NCBI RefSeq assembly: GCF_025398735.1 | Contig: NZ_CP104694.1 | Location: forward strand, 4,613,001-4,677,000 | From: Tahibacter amnicola | GTDB lineage: Bacteria > Pseudomonadota > Gammaproteobacteria > Xanthomonadales > Rhodanobacteraceae | Length of the DNA stretch: 64,000 bases | Reading direction: 5' to 3' | Shown here: one piece after another, positions 7,501-16,770 of the stretch | Layout: each line of letters begins with the position of its first letter | Position numbering within the stretch: the first letter of the stretch is position 1 | The notes under the pieces: generated by a model | What the model saw: only the letters and a program-made list of their open reading frames with translations | What the model was told of the DNA's origin: nothing | Databases searched by the model: none | Program-made: the position numbers and the translations under genes

Positions 7501-9473
7501 GACGACCTCCCGCGCTCCTCCGGCAAGGTGAAATACAGGGTGGCGCCGCGCCCGATCTCGCCGGTCGCCCAGGTGATTCCGCCATGCCTGTCGATGATGC
7601 GTTGAATCGTGGCCAGGCCAATGCCAGTGCCGGGATACTGCGTTTCATCGTGCAGCCGCTGAAACGGACGGAACAGTTTTTCGGCGAATGCCATGTCAAA
7701 ACCCGCGCCGTTGTCGCGGATGCGGAAAGCCATTCCGTCCGGCAGCCGTTCCGTACCGAAATCGATACGGGCATCGTCCGTGCGCGAGGTGAACTTCCAG
7801 GCGTTGCCGAGGAGGTTTTCCAGCACGATGCGCATGAGCCGGCTGTCGGCCTCCACCACGAGCCCGTCTTCGACGTTGACCGTGACCTGGCGGTGGCGCT
7901 CCTTGCGTCGCAGCTCATCGGCCACACCGCGCGCCATAGTGGAAAGATCCACGCTTTCACGGCGAAGATCAGTGCGTCCGACCCAGGAAAGCGCGAGCAG
8001 GTCGTCGATCAGTTCACCCATCCGCCGCGCCGCATCGCAGACACGCTGCAGATAGCCGCGGCCTTCCTCCTCCAGCCGCCCGCCGTAATCTTCCAGGCAG
8101 GCCTGGCTCAGGCCGTCGATGACCCGCAGCGGACCGCGCAGATCGTGCGACACCGAATAGCTGAAGGCTTCCAGTTCACGATTCTTCTGCTCCAGTTCGT
8201 CCACCAGCACGGCACGCGCCGCCGCCAGTTCGCGCACCGCGCGCGCTTCGGCGGCAGCGAGCTCATGCTGCAGCAATTCATCACGGATGCGCCGGTTCTC
8301 GTCTTCGAACTGCTTGCGCCGCAACTGCGCACGGATGCGCGCCTTGAGAATCTCCACGTCGCTGGACTTGGCGATATAGTCGTCCGCACCCGCCGCCAGC
8401 CCCTGCACCATGGCCGTGCGGTCTTCCAGCGCCGTCAGGAGAATCAGCGGCACGTCGCGCACCATGGGCGTTGATTTGATGCGCCGGCAGGTCTCCTCAC
8501 CGCCCAGCCCGGGCATGATCAGGTCCAGCAGGATGCAATCGACCGACTGCACGGCAAGCAGGTCCAGCGCTTCCTCGCCGGAGTGGGCGAGGATCACTTC
8601 GTAGCCCTCCGAACGCAGGGAATCGGCCATTTCGTGCAGGAAGGTCAGACTGTCGTCTACCGCCAGCACTTTCTTGGGTCCCAGCAGGCTCTGTGCACTG
8701 TCAATGGTCTGCCGCGTCGACGCGCTGCGGACCACCGCGTCCAGCTTGGCGAGGATGAGATCCAGGTCTTCATCCTTGCGCAGGTACGCATCAGCCCCCG
8801 CCTCCAGGGCGCGCAGTTCGGAGACCGGTCCTTCCGATCCGGTCAGCAGGACCGCGGGAACGCTGCGCAGCAGCGTGTCGAGGCGCAGGCGGCGAATGAC
8901 GGTTGCGCCGTCGATGCCGGGCAGCACGCCATCGACCAGGATGACACCGGGCGGCTGATCGGCCGCGGCGCGCAGGCCTTCCTCGCCGCTGGCTGCAGTG
9001 CGTACCGAATAGCCGTTGGCTGTCAGCGCCGTTGCAAGCTCGTGGCGGAACGTGGCGCTGTCATCAATCAGAAGGACATTCGGCCCTTCCGTCGGGTTGC
9101 CGTCGCGCGTACGCAGCAACTCACGCACCTTGGCCACGACATAGCCCGAATCGTAGGGTTTTCCCACGTACTCGTCGGCACCCGTGCGCAATCCGCGGAT
9201 GCGGTCGCGCACTTCCGCCTCGGTCGACAGCATCAGTACCACGGGCGAAGGGGATTCTTCCCGGGCGCGGATCTCACCGAGCAGGGTGATTCCATCGCCA
9301 TCGGGCAGCACGACATCCAGAATCACGACCGCCGGGCTCTGCCCCGCCAGCACCCGCTGCGCTTCCGCCACGCTGCCGCACGCAATCGGTTGGTAGCCAG
9401 CTGCCTCGAACGCATCCACCAGATCCATCCGGACCGTCAGGCTGTCATCGACAATGAGGACGGGTTCGCTCAT
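7497..9473 (-). CDS. Triple-receiver histidine kinase (REC-REC-REC-HisKA-HATPase), cytosolic
   Basis: A 658-residue soluble protein. Three N-terminal receivers have phosphoacceptors D53, D181 and D317, all within intact contexts. A coiled-coil (about 385-435) leads to a phytochrome-type HisKA with H443 in SVSHDLRGPLR. The ATPase domain follows with ENLLGNAWKF, DNGAGFD and GTGIGLAT boxes. No membrane or sensor domain exists, so its input must be phosphoryl groups, most likely from the CheA-REC protein of the same operon. Its outputs are probably the two Rcp1-like regulators that follow. It overlaps both neighbours by four bases. It occupies the place that the diguanylate cyclase WspR holds in Wsp systems. 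Confidence 0.93.
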   Translation of the reverse strand: MSEPVLIVDDSLTVRMDLVDAFEAAGYQPIACGSVAEAQRVLAGQSPAVVILDVVLPDGDGITLLGEIRAREESPSPVVLMLSTEAEVRDRIRGLRTGADEYVGKPYDSGYVVAKVRELLRTRDGNPTEGPNVLLIDDSATFRHELATALTANGYSVRTAASGEEGLRAAADQPPGVILVDGVLPGIDGATVIRRLRLDTLLRSVPAVLLTGSEGPVSELRALEAGADAYLRKDEDLDLILAKLDAVVRSASTRQTIDSAQSLLGPKKVLAVDDSLTFLHEMADSLRSEGYEVILAHSGEEALDLLAVQSVDCILLDLIMPGLGGEETCRRIKSTPMVRDVPLILLTALEDRTAMVQGLAAGADDYIAKSSDVEILKARIRAQLRRKQFEDENRRIRDELLQHELAAAEARAVRELAAARAVLVDELEQKNRELEAFSYSVSHDLRGPLRVIDGLSQACLEDYGGRLEEEGRGYLQRVCDAARRMGELIDDLLALSWVGRTDLRRESVDLSTMARGVADELRRKERHRQVTVNVEDGLVVEADSRLMRIVLENLLGNAWKFTSRTDDARIDFGTERLPDGMAFRIRDNGAGFDMAFAEKLFRPFQRLHDETQYPGTGIGLATIQRIIDRHGGITWATGEIGRGATLYFTLPEERGRSS

Positions 9474-10558
9474 CGGCGCATCACTCCGGCCACTGCCGGT
9501 GGCAGCTGCGCCATCGTCGGACCAATCGCATCCAGCGGCAGCACGCGCTCGGCCGCCCCGAGGCGAATCGCCTCGCGCGGCATGCCGAACACCACCGATG
9601 AATCTTCGTCCTGCGCGATCGTGAACCCCCCGCTGCGACGGATATCCAGCAGTCCGCTGGCGCCATCGCGCCCCATGCCGGTGAGCAGGCAGGCAATGGC
9701 CGTTGGCCCGAATTCACGGGCCACGGATTCAAACAGCACATCGACCGAAGGCCGACAGGAATGCCGCTCCGGCTCCGCACTGAGGAACAACCGGCCGTCG
9801 CGTACACCCAGGTGCAAGTCCGGCGGCGCGATGCAGACACGGCCGATCGCGCCGTCGATGCGATCGCCATCGCGCGCCTGTACGACGGGCCATTCGCTTT
9901 GCGTGTCCAGCCATTCGGCAAATGCCGAGCAAAACTGCCCGGCCATGTGCAACACCAGCAGTATCGGAACACCCAGGCTGCACGGCAACGCGCGAAGCAC
10001 TTTCACGACAGCGCTGGGCCCGCCGGTCGAGGCTCCGATGGCAATCACGCGGTACGCCCCGCGTTCGCCACCTGGCGGCACCATCTGCGGCGCCGGTGAC
10101 AAATTCTCATAGCTCCGCAGTCGCGGCAGCCGCGCCCGCGGATGCGTGATCGGACGGATGCGCGACACCAGCTTCACAGTGGCGAGGAAGTGTTTCTCCC
10201 AGGCCGCGTCCCCCTCGCCGCCCAGCGGCTTGTCCAGGGCTTCCACCGCACCCGCTGCCAGGGCGTCCATCGTCTTGAACACTTCGCCACGATTGAACGA
10301 AGCGGAGACGATCAGGATCGGCGTCGGACAATGCGCCATGATGTATTCGGTCGCCGCAAGGCCACTCATCAGCGGCAGAATCATGTCCATCGTGACCACG
10401 TCCGGCCGCAGAGCCTGGCACTGGGCGATGGCCGCCTTGCCATCCCCGACCGCGCCGACCACGCTGATCTCGGGATCACCCGCGAGCACCTCGCACAGGT
10501 ACTGGCGGACTGTCAGCGAGTCCTCGACCACGAGCACGCGGATCGGTTGCGCCGTCAC
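9470..10558 (-). CDS. cheB: CheB-type protein-glutamate methylesterase
   Basis: A 362-residue chemotaxis methylesterase. An N-terminal receiver with D58 in VVTMDMILP is joined by a linker to the esterase domain. The catalytic Ser lies in IGASTGG, the His in LVLHM and the Asp in LTGMGRDGA. It removes methyl groups from the receptor and sets adaptation together with the CheR of the operon; phosphorylation would come from CheA. The start is GTG overlapping the CheA stop as GTGA. The position after cheA matches wspF in Wsp operons. Confidence 0.94.
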   Translation of the reverse strand: MTAQPIRVLVVEDSLTVRQYLCEVLAGDPEISVVGAVGDGKAAIAQCQALRPDVVTMDMILPLMSGLAATEYIMAHCPTPILIVSASFNRGEVFKTMDALAAGAVEALDKPLGGEGDAAWEKHFLATVKLVSRIRPITHPRARLPRLRSYENLSPAPQMVPPGGERGAYRVIAIGASTGGPSAVVKVLRALPCSLGVPILLVLHMAGQFCSAFAEWLDTQSEWPVVQARDGDRIDGAIGRVCIAPPDLHLGVRDGRLFLSAEPERHSCRPSVDVLFESVAREFGPTAIACLLTGMGRDGASGLLDIRRSGGFTIAQDEDSSVVFGMPREAIRLGAAERVLPLDAIGPTMAQLPPAVAGVMRR

Positions 10559-12600
10559 GGCACGATGCTCCCGATGCAGGCCAGCAGTTCGCGCTGGTCG
10601 AACTCGTTCTTGGCCAGATGCGCCACGGCGCCGAGTCGGCGTCCCCGTTCGCGATCATCGACCGAAGCCCGCGAGGTGACCAGGATGGCGGGCGTGCGGC
10701 TGAGCCGTTCGTCCGCGCGGATGTGTTCCAGGAACCCGAAGCCGTCCATGCCAGGCATCTCGACGTCGACCAGGAACAGTGCGTAGTCCCGGCGTGCCGC
10801 CATTTCCAGCGCTTCTTCCGCGGAACTGGCCAGCTCCGCCGCATAGCCGGCCGACAGCAGGATGCTTTCCTCCAACATCCGGGTCGTCAGCGAATCGTCA
10901 ACGATGAGGATCGGCGCACGGGCGCGCGTCGGTTCGGAAACCAGGCGCCCAGCGCGCACCGCGGCGATCAGACCGTCCGGATCCACTACCAGGCGCGGGC
11001 CGTCCTGCACATCCAGGCATGCCCCGGCCACGAATCCGGCCGATTGGCCCGGCGGTGGCAACGGCCGGACCACGATCGTCCCGACACCGACGATGCGATC
11101 CACGCCCACGGCAACGGGACCACCCGCGCCACGCACGATCACGGCGGTCCAGGCACGTGCGCGGCGTGCCGTCGCCTCGGGCCGCAGCACGGTTTCGAGG
11201 GGAAGAAACGGAATCATCGCTCCTTCCCAGGCCACGCGATCCTCCACACCCGTCCGCGTCAGTTCGTCACTCGCCACACGCACGCCGCATTGCACCGCGT
11301 CCAGCGGAAAACACAGGGATTCGCTGCCCACGCTCACGGTCAGGGCGTCGATCGCCGCCAACGACAGCGGCGCGGTGAGAGTCATCGCCGTGCCGCGCTG
11401 CGCCGACGAGCTCACCTGCAGCGATCCGCCGAGACGTTCCACGGCGCGGCGCGCCACGTCCAGGCCCACACCGCGCCCGGCGGCATCGGTCACTTTGCCG
11501 GCGGTGCTGATACCACTGTGCGTCAACACCCGTTGCAACACGGCCGGATCGTCCAGGTCGCCGATGTCCGCGCCCAGGCCATGCGCCTGGGCAACGCGCC
11601 ATACCGCATCGCGGTCGACGCCACGGCCGTCGTCGCTGCAGGTCAATGCCAGGCGCCGCCCCCGGCGCTCCAGACGCACGAGAACGTGGCCTTCTTCGGG
11701 CTTGCCGCGCCGCACGCGCTCCTCCGGCACCTCGATACCGTGCGCGACGGCGTTGCGGACCAGCTGAATCGCTGCGTCACGCAGTGCATCGAGCACATTG
11801 GCGTCGAGGCTGATGTCCCCCCCGCTGGCCTGGAACCGCACGCGCTTTCCTTCCGATAGCGCCACATCCCGGGCGGCCCGCTCTAACGCCGAGAAGGCCG
11901 TAGCAGCGGGGACCAGCCGCATGCGTTCCGCCGTTTCGCGCACCTGCGCCAACTCGCGGTCGATGTGTTCGACGTAGTGGGTCATCGTGCGCGCCGCGCT
12001 GCCCAGGAGGGAACGGCACTCCTCCGCCAGGCCACCCGTCTGCACCCGATACGCGCGCTGGCCTTCCGCACCGCTATTGGCCGGCGCAGCCAGGCGGATC
12101 TGCAGCTGGCTGATCCGTTCCTGGCACTGGGCCACACAGGTCAGTCCGCGACGAAGCCCACCCAGCAGTCCGTACAGCTCGTCGCATCCGTCGAGCAGAC
12201 CGTCCACTTCGGCCATGTCTGCCCGGACGCTGCGCGTGGCATCAATGAGTACCGGCGTCGATTCGGGCGGGGCCGATTCCGGCACGGGCGTCTGCAGCTG
12301 GACGACGCCCTTGGCGATGTCATCGAGCCGACGCAGGAGGACGCTGATCACCTCGGCAGGCACCGGCCCGGTTGAGCCACGCAGCGGCGCCAGGTCATCT
12401 TCCAGGGCGTGCGCGTGATCCGCGATCTCGCGTTGCTTCACCACCCGCGCCGCGCCCTTCAGGGTGTGGGCAACGCGCAGCAGGCTTGCCACCGCTTCGG
12501 AAACGTTCCGGGACTGCTCGAGCGCGAGTACGCCCTGTCCGAGCCGGTCGAGTAGATCCTTGGCTTCGATACGAAAATACTTGAGCGGATCGCGCGCCAT
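10555..12600 (-). CDS. Hybrid chemotaxis histidine kinase CheA-REC (WspE-like)
   Basis: A 681-residue kinase. An N-terminal Hpt domain has H45 in AHTLKGAA. There is no obvious CheY-binding P2, and dimerisation/ATPase regions carry NAVAHGIEVPEERV, DDGRGVD and GRGVGLDVARR. A CheW-like P5 follows, and a C-terminal receiver has the acceptor Asp in FLVDVEMPGMDG. The fused receiver is typical of WspE, FrzE and related alternative-function systems. It should take input from the receptor via the two CheW proteins and pass phosphate to its own receiver, CheB and possibly the triple-receiver kinase. It begins three bases after the receptor stop. Confidence 0.93.
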   Translation of the reverse strand: MARDPLKYFRIEAKDLLDRLGQGVLALEQSRNVSEAVASLLRVAHTLKGAARVVKQREIADHAHALEDDLAPLRGSTGPVPAEVISVLLRRLDDIAKGVVQLQTPVPESAPPESTPVLIDATRSVRADMAEVDGLLDGCDELYGLLGGLRRGLTCVAQCQERISQLQIRLAAPANSGAEGQRAYRVQTGGLAEECRSLLGSAARTMTHYVEHIDRELAQVRETAERMRLVPAATAFSALERAARDVALSEGKRVRFQASGGDISLDANVLDALRDAAIQLVRNAVAHGIEVPEERVRRGKPEEGHVLVRLERRGRRLALTCSDDGRGVDRDAVWRVAQAHGLGADIGDLDDPAVLQRVLTHSGISTAGKVTDAAGRGVGLDVARRAVERLGGSLQVSSSAQRGTAMTLTAPLSLAAIDALTVSVGSESLCFPLDAVQCGVRVASDELTRTGVEDRVAWEGAMIPFLPLETVLRPEATARRARAWTAVIVRGAGGPVAVGVDRIVGVGTIVVRPLPPPGQSAGFVAGACLDVQDGPRLVVDPDGLIAAVRAGRLVSEPTRARAPILIVDDSLTTRMLEESILLSAGYAAELASSAEEALEMAARRDYALFLVDVEMPGMDGFGFLEHIRADERLSRTPAILVTSRASVDDRERGRRLGAVAHLAKNEFDQRELLACIGSIVP

Positions 12601-12603
12601 GGC

Positions 12604-14076
12604 TCACGCCGCCACTTCCGCGCGCACCAGGCCGAGCAACTCCCGCGACAATCCGGCCAGCTGCGAAGCCGTCTGCAGGGTCTGACCAGAGCTGGCTTCG
12701 GTTTCCCTGGCCGCCTGTGCCACATCACCGATCGCCAGGTTGACCTGTTCCACGGCCGTCGACTGCTGCTTGGTCGACAGCTCGATCTCACGGGCCGCTT
12801 CGGTCGTGGTCACCACCAGCGACACGATGTGCCGGAAAAGATTGGCAACATCGCCGAACTGGTGCGCGCCGACATCGACCGCCTTGGAACCGGTCTCGGT
12901 CGCCATCACGGCGGTATTGACTGCGCTCTGAATGTCGTCAATCAAGACGCGGATTTCCTTGGCGGAGCCCGCCACGCGATCGGCCAGCTTGCGGATCTCG
13001 TCGGCGACGACGGCGAACCGCCTGCCCGAGTCACCGGCGCCGGCAGCTTCGATGGTGGCGTTGATCGCGAGGATGTTGGTCTGCTCGGCGAGCTCGGAAA
13101 CGATATCGAGCACCACGCCGATCTGCTGCGAGTTCTTGCCCAGGCCGACCATGTGCGTCACGACCAGGTCGACCTGCCGACGAATGCTCGCAATCGACTC
13201 GTGTGCGCGCCCGACCGTCCCCTCTCCGGCTCTTGCCGCTTCCGCCGTCTGCTCGGCGACACCGGCGACCCGCTGCGCACTCGCCGCGATCTGGCGTGAT
13301 GTCGCCAGCAGCTCGCTGATCGTCGTGGTGATTTCGCTCATCGCCGTCGCCTGTTCCTTGGCGCCGGTCGCCTGCTGGTTGGCAGCGGCCTGCAGTTCGG
13401 TGGATGAATTGCGGACATGACCGACCGCGGTTCCGACCTGGCGGCTGAGCGTGCGCGACAATCCGAACGCCACGACGACGGCGAAGGCGATCGCCAGCGC
13501 AGACATCGCGCTGACCGACCAGATTGCCGATTCCGCGCGTTCCGAAGAGGCCTTTCGCGCGGATTCCAGACGCATTTCCTCAGCGGCGATAAATGCGTTC
13601 ATCGCCGCTTTCAATGCGACACGCCGGGGCAATACCTCCCTTTCGAAGGTCTGTGCCACGACATCGAGCGCCTGGTTGTTCTCTTTCGCCGCCACCACGC
13701 TTTCAGTGGACTGGCTGTACTCAGCCAGCGTGCGTGAGACCGCCTGGACGAGTTGCTTCTCTTCAGCGGACGCCGCCGCGCGTTCCAGTGCCTGCACGGC
13801 GGTCTGCGCGTCCGAAAACGCTTCGCGGTTCTGCTCCAGAAACTGGGTGTCGCGGGTCAACAGGTAGCCTCGGACCGACGCACTCATCTGGTTGGCGTCG
13901 CCACGCAGACGCTCGGCATCCGTCAGCAGGCGCGCGTTGACGGCAATCACCTCGTCCTTGCTGGCAACCACGCTGCGGAGCGCGATGATAGCCACGACGC
14001 CGACCGCGATGCCGATCAACGCCATCACCAGGAATCCGGCGCCGATCTTCTGACCAAAAGTCCACTGCCTAGCCAT
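12604..14076 (-). CDS. Methyl-accepting chemotaxis receptor, four-helix periplasmic sensor, no clear HAMP
   Basis: A 490-residue transducer. TM1 (about 10-34) and TM2 (about 190-210) enclose a roughly 155-residue helical periplasmic domain with a CHASE3-like VRGYLLTRD motif. The cytoplasmic part runs directly into the coiled coil; I see no convincing HAMP domain. The hairpin tip reads [20 protein letters not shown] followed by [15 protein letters not shown], close to but distinct from the usual NAAIEAARAG tip. No C-terminal CheR-docking pentapeptide is present. It is probably the dedicated receptor of this operon. Its start overlaps the CheW stop by eight bases. Confidence 0.92.
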   Translation of the reverse strand: MARQWTFGQKIGAGFLVMALIGIAVGVVAIIALRSVVASKDEVIAVNARLLTDAERLRGDANQMSASVRGYLLTRDTQFLEQNREAFSDAQTAVQALERAAASAEEKQLVQAVSRTLAEYSQSTESVVAAKENNQALDVVAQTFEREVLPRRVALKAAMNAFIAAEEMRLESARKASSERAESAIWSVSAMSALAIAFAVVVAFGLSRTLSRQVGTAVGHVRNSSTELQAAANQQATGAKEQATAMSEITTTISELLATSRQIAASAQRVAGVAEQTAEAARAGEGTVGRAHESIASIRRQVDLVVTHMVGLGKNSQQIGVVLDIVSELAEQTNILAINATIEAAGAGDSGRRFAVVADEIRKLADRVAGSAKEIRVLIDDIQSAVNTAVMATETGSKAVDVGAHQFGDVANLFRHIVSLVVTTTEAAREIELSTKQQSTAVEQVNLAIGDVAQAARETEASSGQTLQTASQLAGLSRELLGLVRAEVAA

Positions 14077-14599
14077 CGATGCGATCTCCGAAGGCGGAAA
14101 CGGAAGGTAAAAGCAGGTCGAGCAATCGCCGCACGCTGACGACCGGGCGCGGCCCGTCGTCGCCGTTCACGGCCATCTCGGTCGCGTGCCTGCCGCCCTG
14201 TTCCTGCGTGATCGGCGAGACCGCCGACGCCGGCACGCGGCGATGTCCATCCAGCCGATCAAACGCCAGCCCCAGCACCCGGGGGAGGCGCGATACCACC
14301 ATCCAGCGTGGCGCGGCACCGCCGCCCTGCCCCAGCAGGAGACCAAGGTCATAGACCGTCACGAGGGTTCCGCGCACGGCAGCCAGGCCCAGCGCTTCGC
14401 GCGCGCCGCCGGGCAGGCGCATGAGTGGACGATCGGCGGAAAGATGCGCGATCTCCGACAGCTTGATCGCGTAGGGATCGTCACGCACACGCACGAACAG
14501 GAAATCTTCGGTCGCGCGGTCCACGTCACGCCAGGCACGGGCGAACGCGTTGTCGAAGTTCTCGCGCAACGTCGCGACGGATAGATCGTGCATGCTCAT
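14069..14599 (-). CDS. CheW-like coupling protein
   Basis: A 176-residue single-domain CheW homologue. [20 protein letters not shown] forms the first strands, [15 protein letters not shown] the central strand pair, and [14 protein letters not shown] the C-terminal strand. It would link the adjacent receptor to CheA-REC, like one of the two adaptors of Wsp systems. The start at 14599 is chosen because it overlaps the cheR stop as ATGA and follows GGAG at suitable distance; a start at 14638 would run deep into cheR. It is diverged from the other CheW of this operon. Confidence 0.88.
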   Translation of the reverse strand: MSMHDLSVATLRENFDNAFARAWRDVDRATEDFLFVRVRDDPYAIKLSEIAHLSADRPLMRLPGGAREALGLAAVRGTLVTVYDLGLLLGQGGGAAPRWMVVSRLPRVLGLAFDRLDGHRRVPASAVSPITQEQGGRHATEMAVNGDDGPRPVVSVRRLLDLLLPSVSAFGDRIDG

Positions 14600-16095
14600 G
14601 CGGCAGCTCCGGGCAGTGCATCCAGTTCGCTGCGGCACAGCGTGACCAGGGCGTTGCGGTTGAAGCCGCCGCCAAACAAGAGCAGGCGCGTGCCGTCTTC
14701 GTGCTGCAGCAATCCGAGTGCACGGGTGAGTTCGCGCCGCGCCGTTTCGCCGTCACGCATCCGGCGCGCGATCAGTCCGCGGTGCAGCCGGGGCATGGCG
14801 AACGTCGGGTCGAGATAGGCGGCTACCTCCAGCGACCCACAGGCACGCGACAAGTCGCCCGCCGCTTCGGCGCACAGCGCCAGCACGTAGTGGGCGCCCG
14901 CGTTGAGGTCATCCTGTTCCAGCAACCGGGCACTCGCCGCTTCCGCCGCCGGCCACTGCCCCGCATGCGCCAGCAACACTGCCTGCAACAGGCGGACATC
15001 GGGATCCGAGCGGGCATCGGGAACCAGGCTGTTGATCAGTTCCAGCGCGTCGGCATAACGCTCCTGACCCAGCATCGCCAACGGCGCAGCCAGCGCCAGT
15101 CGCGGCGAAAACGGGGGTGGCGCCGCGGCAGCCGGTATCTCGTCGGTCAATCGCCGTATGCGTTCGCTGGCCTGGCCGATGGCGTCCATCCACGTTTCCG
15201 GGGGCTCGGTTGCCGGCGCGATGAATTCCCGGGCCGCATACGGCGACGGGGGCGTTGATTCTGCCTCCCGCTCCCGGCGCTGGTAGTAGAACGTGTCGTG
15301 GGTATGGTGCAGATGGAAGTCCTGCGAAAGCCCCCGCAGGGTCTCGGCGTGCCCGAGGAACAGATACCCGCCGGGTGCGAGTGCGCGCGTCAGGCGGGCA
15401 ATCAGCTCCTGTGCCTGCTCCGGCGAGAAGTACATCAGCACGTTGCGACAGAAGATGACGTCGTACTCGCCGTCGCGCCACAGGTCCGGGTTTTCCGCCA
15501 CGAGATTGCGCTGATCAAAGCGCACCGCGTTGCGCACGCGGTCATCCAGCACGAACTCGCTACCGTCCTTGCGGAACCAGCGTTGGCGATCGGCTGGCGC
15601 CATGGAACGCAGCGCCCACGCTGAATACCGCCCCTGGCGGGCCTTTGCCAGCGAATGCGGATTGATGTCCACGCCCAGGATCGATACCTGCCATTCAGGC
15701 TCGGGGACCACCGATTTCACGTGCATTGCCAGCGTGTAGGGCTCTTCGCCACTGGCGCAGCCGGCCGAGAGCAACGACAAGCGGCGTCCGCTGCCGCGCC
15801 AATGCATGCGGTCGGGCAGCACCTGACCGACGAACGCCTGGAACTGCTCGACGTGCCGGAAGAAGTACGTCTCCGAGACGGTCAGCTCCTGCGCCAGCGC
15901 CAGGGTCTCGTCCCGCGGCGATATTCTTTCCAGCTGGTCGAGGTAGTCCGTGACCGAGCAGCCGGCAGCCCGCGCCCGTCGCTGCAGGACCGCATCCAGC
16001 AGCCCCATCTTCGATTCTTCGAACAGAAGGCCCAGGTCGCGTTCGACGATAGCGCGCAGGCGCTGCGCCTCGCCGGGGTCAGCCAGCACCTTCAC
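14596..16095 (-). CDS. CheR-type methyltransferase with C-terminal TPR repeats (WspC-like)
   Basis: A 499-residue protein. Residues about 1-275 are a CheR methyltransferase: ETYFFRHVEQF, the SAM-binding SAGCASGEEPYTLAM, DINPHSLAKAR and FCRNVLMYF. Residues about 320-480 are TPR-like helices. CheR-TPR fusions are a feature of WspC and of other alternative-function chemosensory clusters. It methylates receptor glutamates using S-adenosylmethionine. Its receptor lacks a docking pentapeptide, so the TPR part may provide docking. Start is GTG overlapping the upstream cheW stop as GTGA. Confidence 0.93.
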   Translation of the reverse strand: MKVLADPGEAQRLRAIVERDLGLLFEESKMGLLDAVLQRRARAAGCSVTDYLDQLERISPRDETLALAQELTVSETYFFRHVEQFQAFVGQVLPDRMHWRGSGRRLSLLSAGCASGEEPYTLAMHVKSVVPEPEWQVSILGVDINPHSLAKARQGRYSAWALRSMAPADRQRWFRKDGSEFVLDDRVRNAVRFDQRNLVAENPDLWRDGEYDVIFCRNVLMYFSPEQAQELIARLTRALAPGGYLFLGHAETLRGLSQDFHLHHTHDTFYYQRREREAESTPPSPYAAREFIAPATEPPETWMDAIGQASERIRRLTDEIPAAAAPPPFSPRLALAAPLAMLGQERYADALELINSLVPDARSDPDVRLLQAVLLAHAGQWPAAEAASARLLEQDDLNAGAHYVLALCAEAAGDLSRACGSLEVAAYLDPTFAMPRLHRGLIARRMRDGETARRELTRALGLLQHEDGTRLLLFGGGFNRNALVTLCRSELDALPGAAA

Positions 16096-16550
16096 GCGGG
16101 CACCTCGTCCGGCAGGTTCTCCCAGGCGAACTCAGGCACGAGCCGCGATTCGCGCAGCACCCACCACAGCTCGCTGTCCAGGGCGACGATACCGGCGACA
16201 CGCTCATCGGTGGCATCGCGAAACAGCGCCGGGAGCGCCTGCAACTGTGCCCCCGGCAATCGCCGGACGCCGTCAACGCTCGTCACCGCCAATGCAGCCC
16301 GGCGCTCGCCGATCTTGATCGTCACGAGGCGCTGCGGCGGTGTCCAGGCGAGTCCCAGCAGCAAAGCCATATCGACCACGGGAACGGGGCGGTCGCGAAT
16401 CACCGAGAAGCCGGGGATGGCCGCAGGTGCGCCAGCCACCGGCACGATGGGAAGCGGTCGCAGCGTTTCCTCCACTTGCGACAGCCGCAGGCCGAGCGTT
16501 CTGCCGGCCACCGTGCACAGCAACAGGATCTCTTGGCTGGCTTCGCTCAC
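16092..16550 (-). CDS. CheW-like coupling protein, first gene of the chemosensory operon
   Basis: A 152-residue CheW homologue. ILLLCTVAGRTLGLRLSQVE and the central RDRPVPVVDMALLLG are typical, and the C-terminal strands continue to LVPEFAWENLPDE. The start is GTG at 16550 because GGAGG sits five bases upstream; an in-frame TTG at 16562 would place that site inside the gene. As the first gene of a nine-gene operon it is preceded by a candidate promoter at 16669-16697. It may serve a second receptor position or tune the array; the division of labour with the other CheW is unknown. Confidence 0.88.
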   Translation of the reverse strand: MSEASQEILLLCTVAGRTLGLRLSQVEETLRPLPIVPVAGAPAAIPGFSVIRDRPVPVVDMALLLGLAWTPPQRLVTIKIGERRAALAVTSVDGVRRLPGAQLQALPALFRDATDERVAGIVALDSELWWVLRESRLVPEFAWENLPDEVPA

Positions 16551-16668
16551 GCACGCCTCCAAGCATTACCCATGCGGTCTGGCGTTCGCCATCGCACCGG
16601 ACGGCGCTTGGCCGGCTGGCAAGATGGTCCGGAGCTTACCGCGCGTGGCGGGCCCGTCGGACCGAGTC

Positions 16669-16697
16669 AGAATAGTGAAATACGCTGCAATAGTCTA
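16669..16697 (-). promoter_or_regulatory. Candidate promoter of the chemosensory operon
   Basis: On the minus strand TAGACT (16697-16692) and TATTCT (16674-16669) are separated by exactly 17 bases, giving a leader of about 110 bases to the first cheW. The -35 lies inside a near-perfect inverted repeat, GCTGCAA and TTGCAGC with mostly complementary inner bases, at 16684-16705. That repeat could be an operator. Each hexamer has four consensus matches. Confidence 0.35.
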
Positions 16698-16721
16698 TTT
16701 GCAGCACCGCCTGGCCAGGGG

Positions 16722-16757
16722 ACTCCTGCCGCCGCAATGGTTGCGTCCGGCAGGAGT
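16722..16757 (-). terminator. Strong hairpin downstream of serC
   Basis: ACTCCTGCCG and CGGCAGGAGT form a 10-bp perfect stem, extended by an inner CGCAA/TTGCG stem. It lies 14 bases past the serC stop on the minus strand. There is no T-run, so it may be a rho-dependent end or a 3' stabiliser rather than a classical intrinsic terminator. Confidence 0.5.
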
Positions 16758-16770
16758 CGGAATGGGCGGA

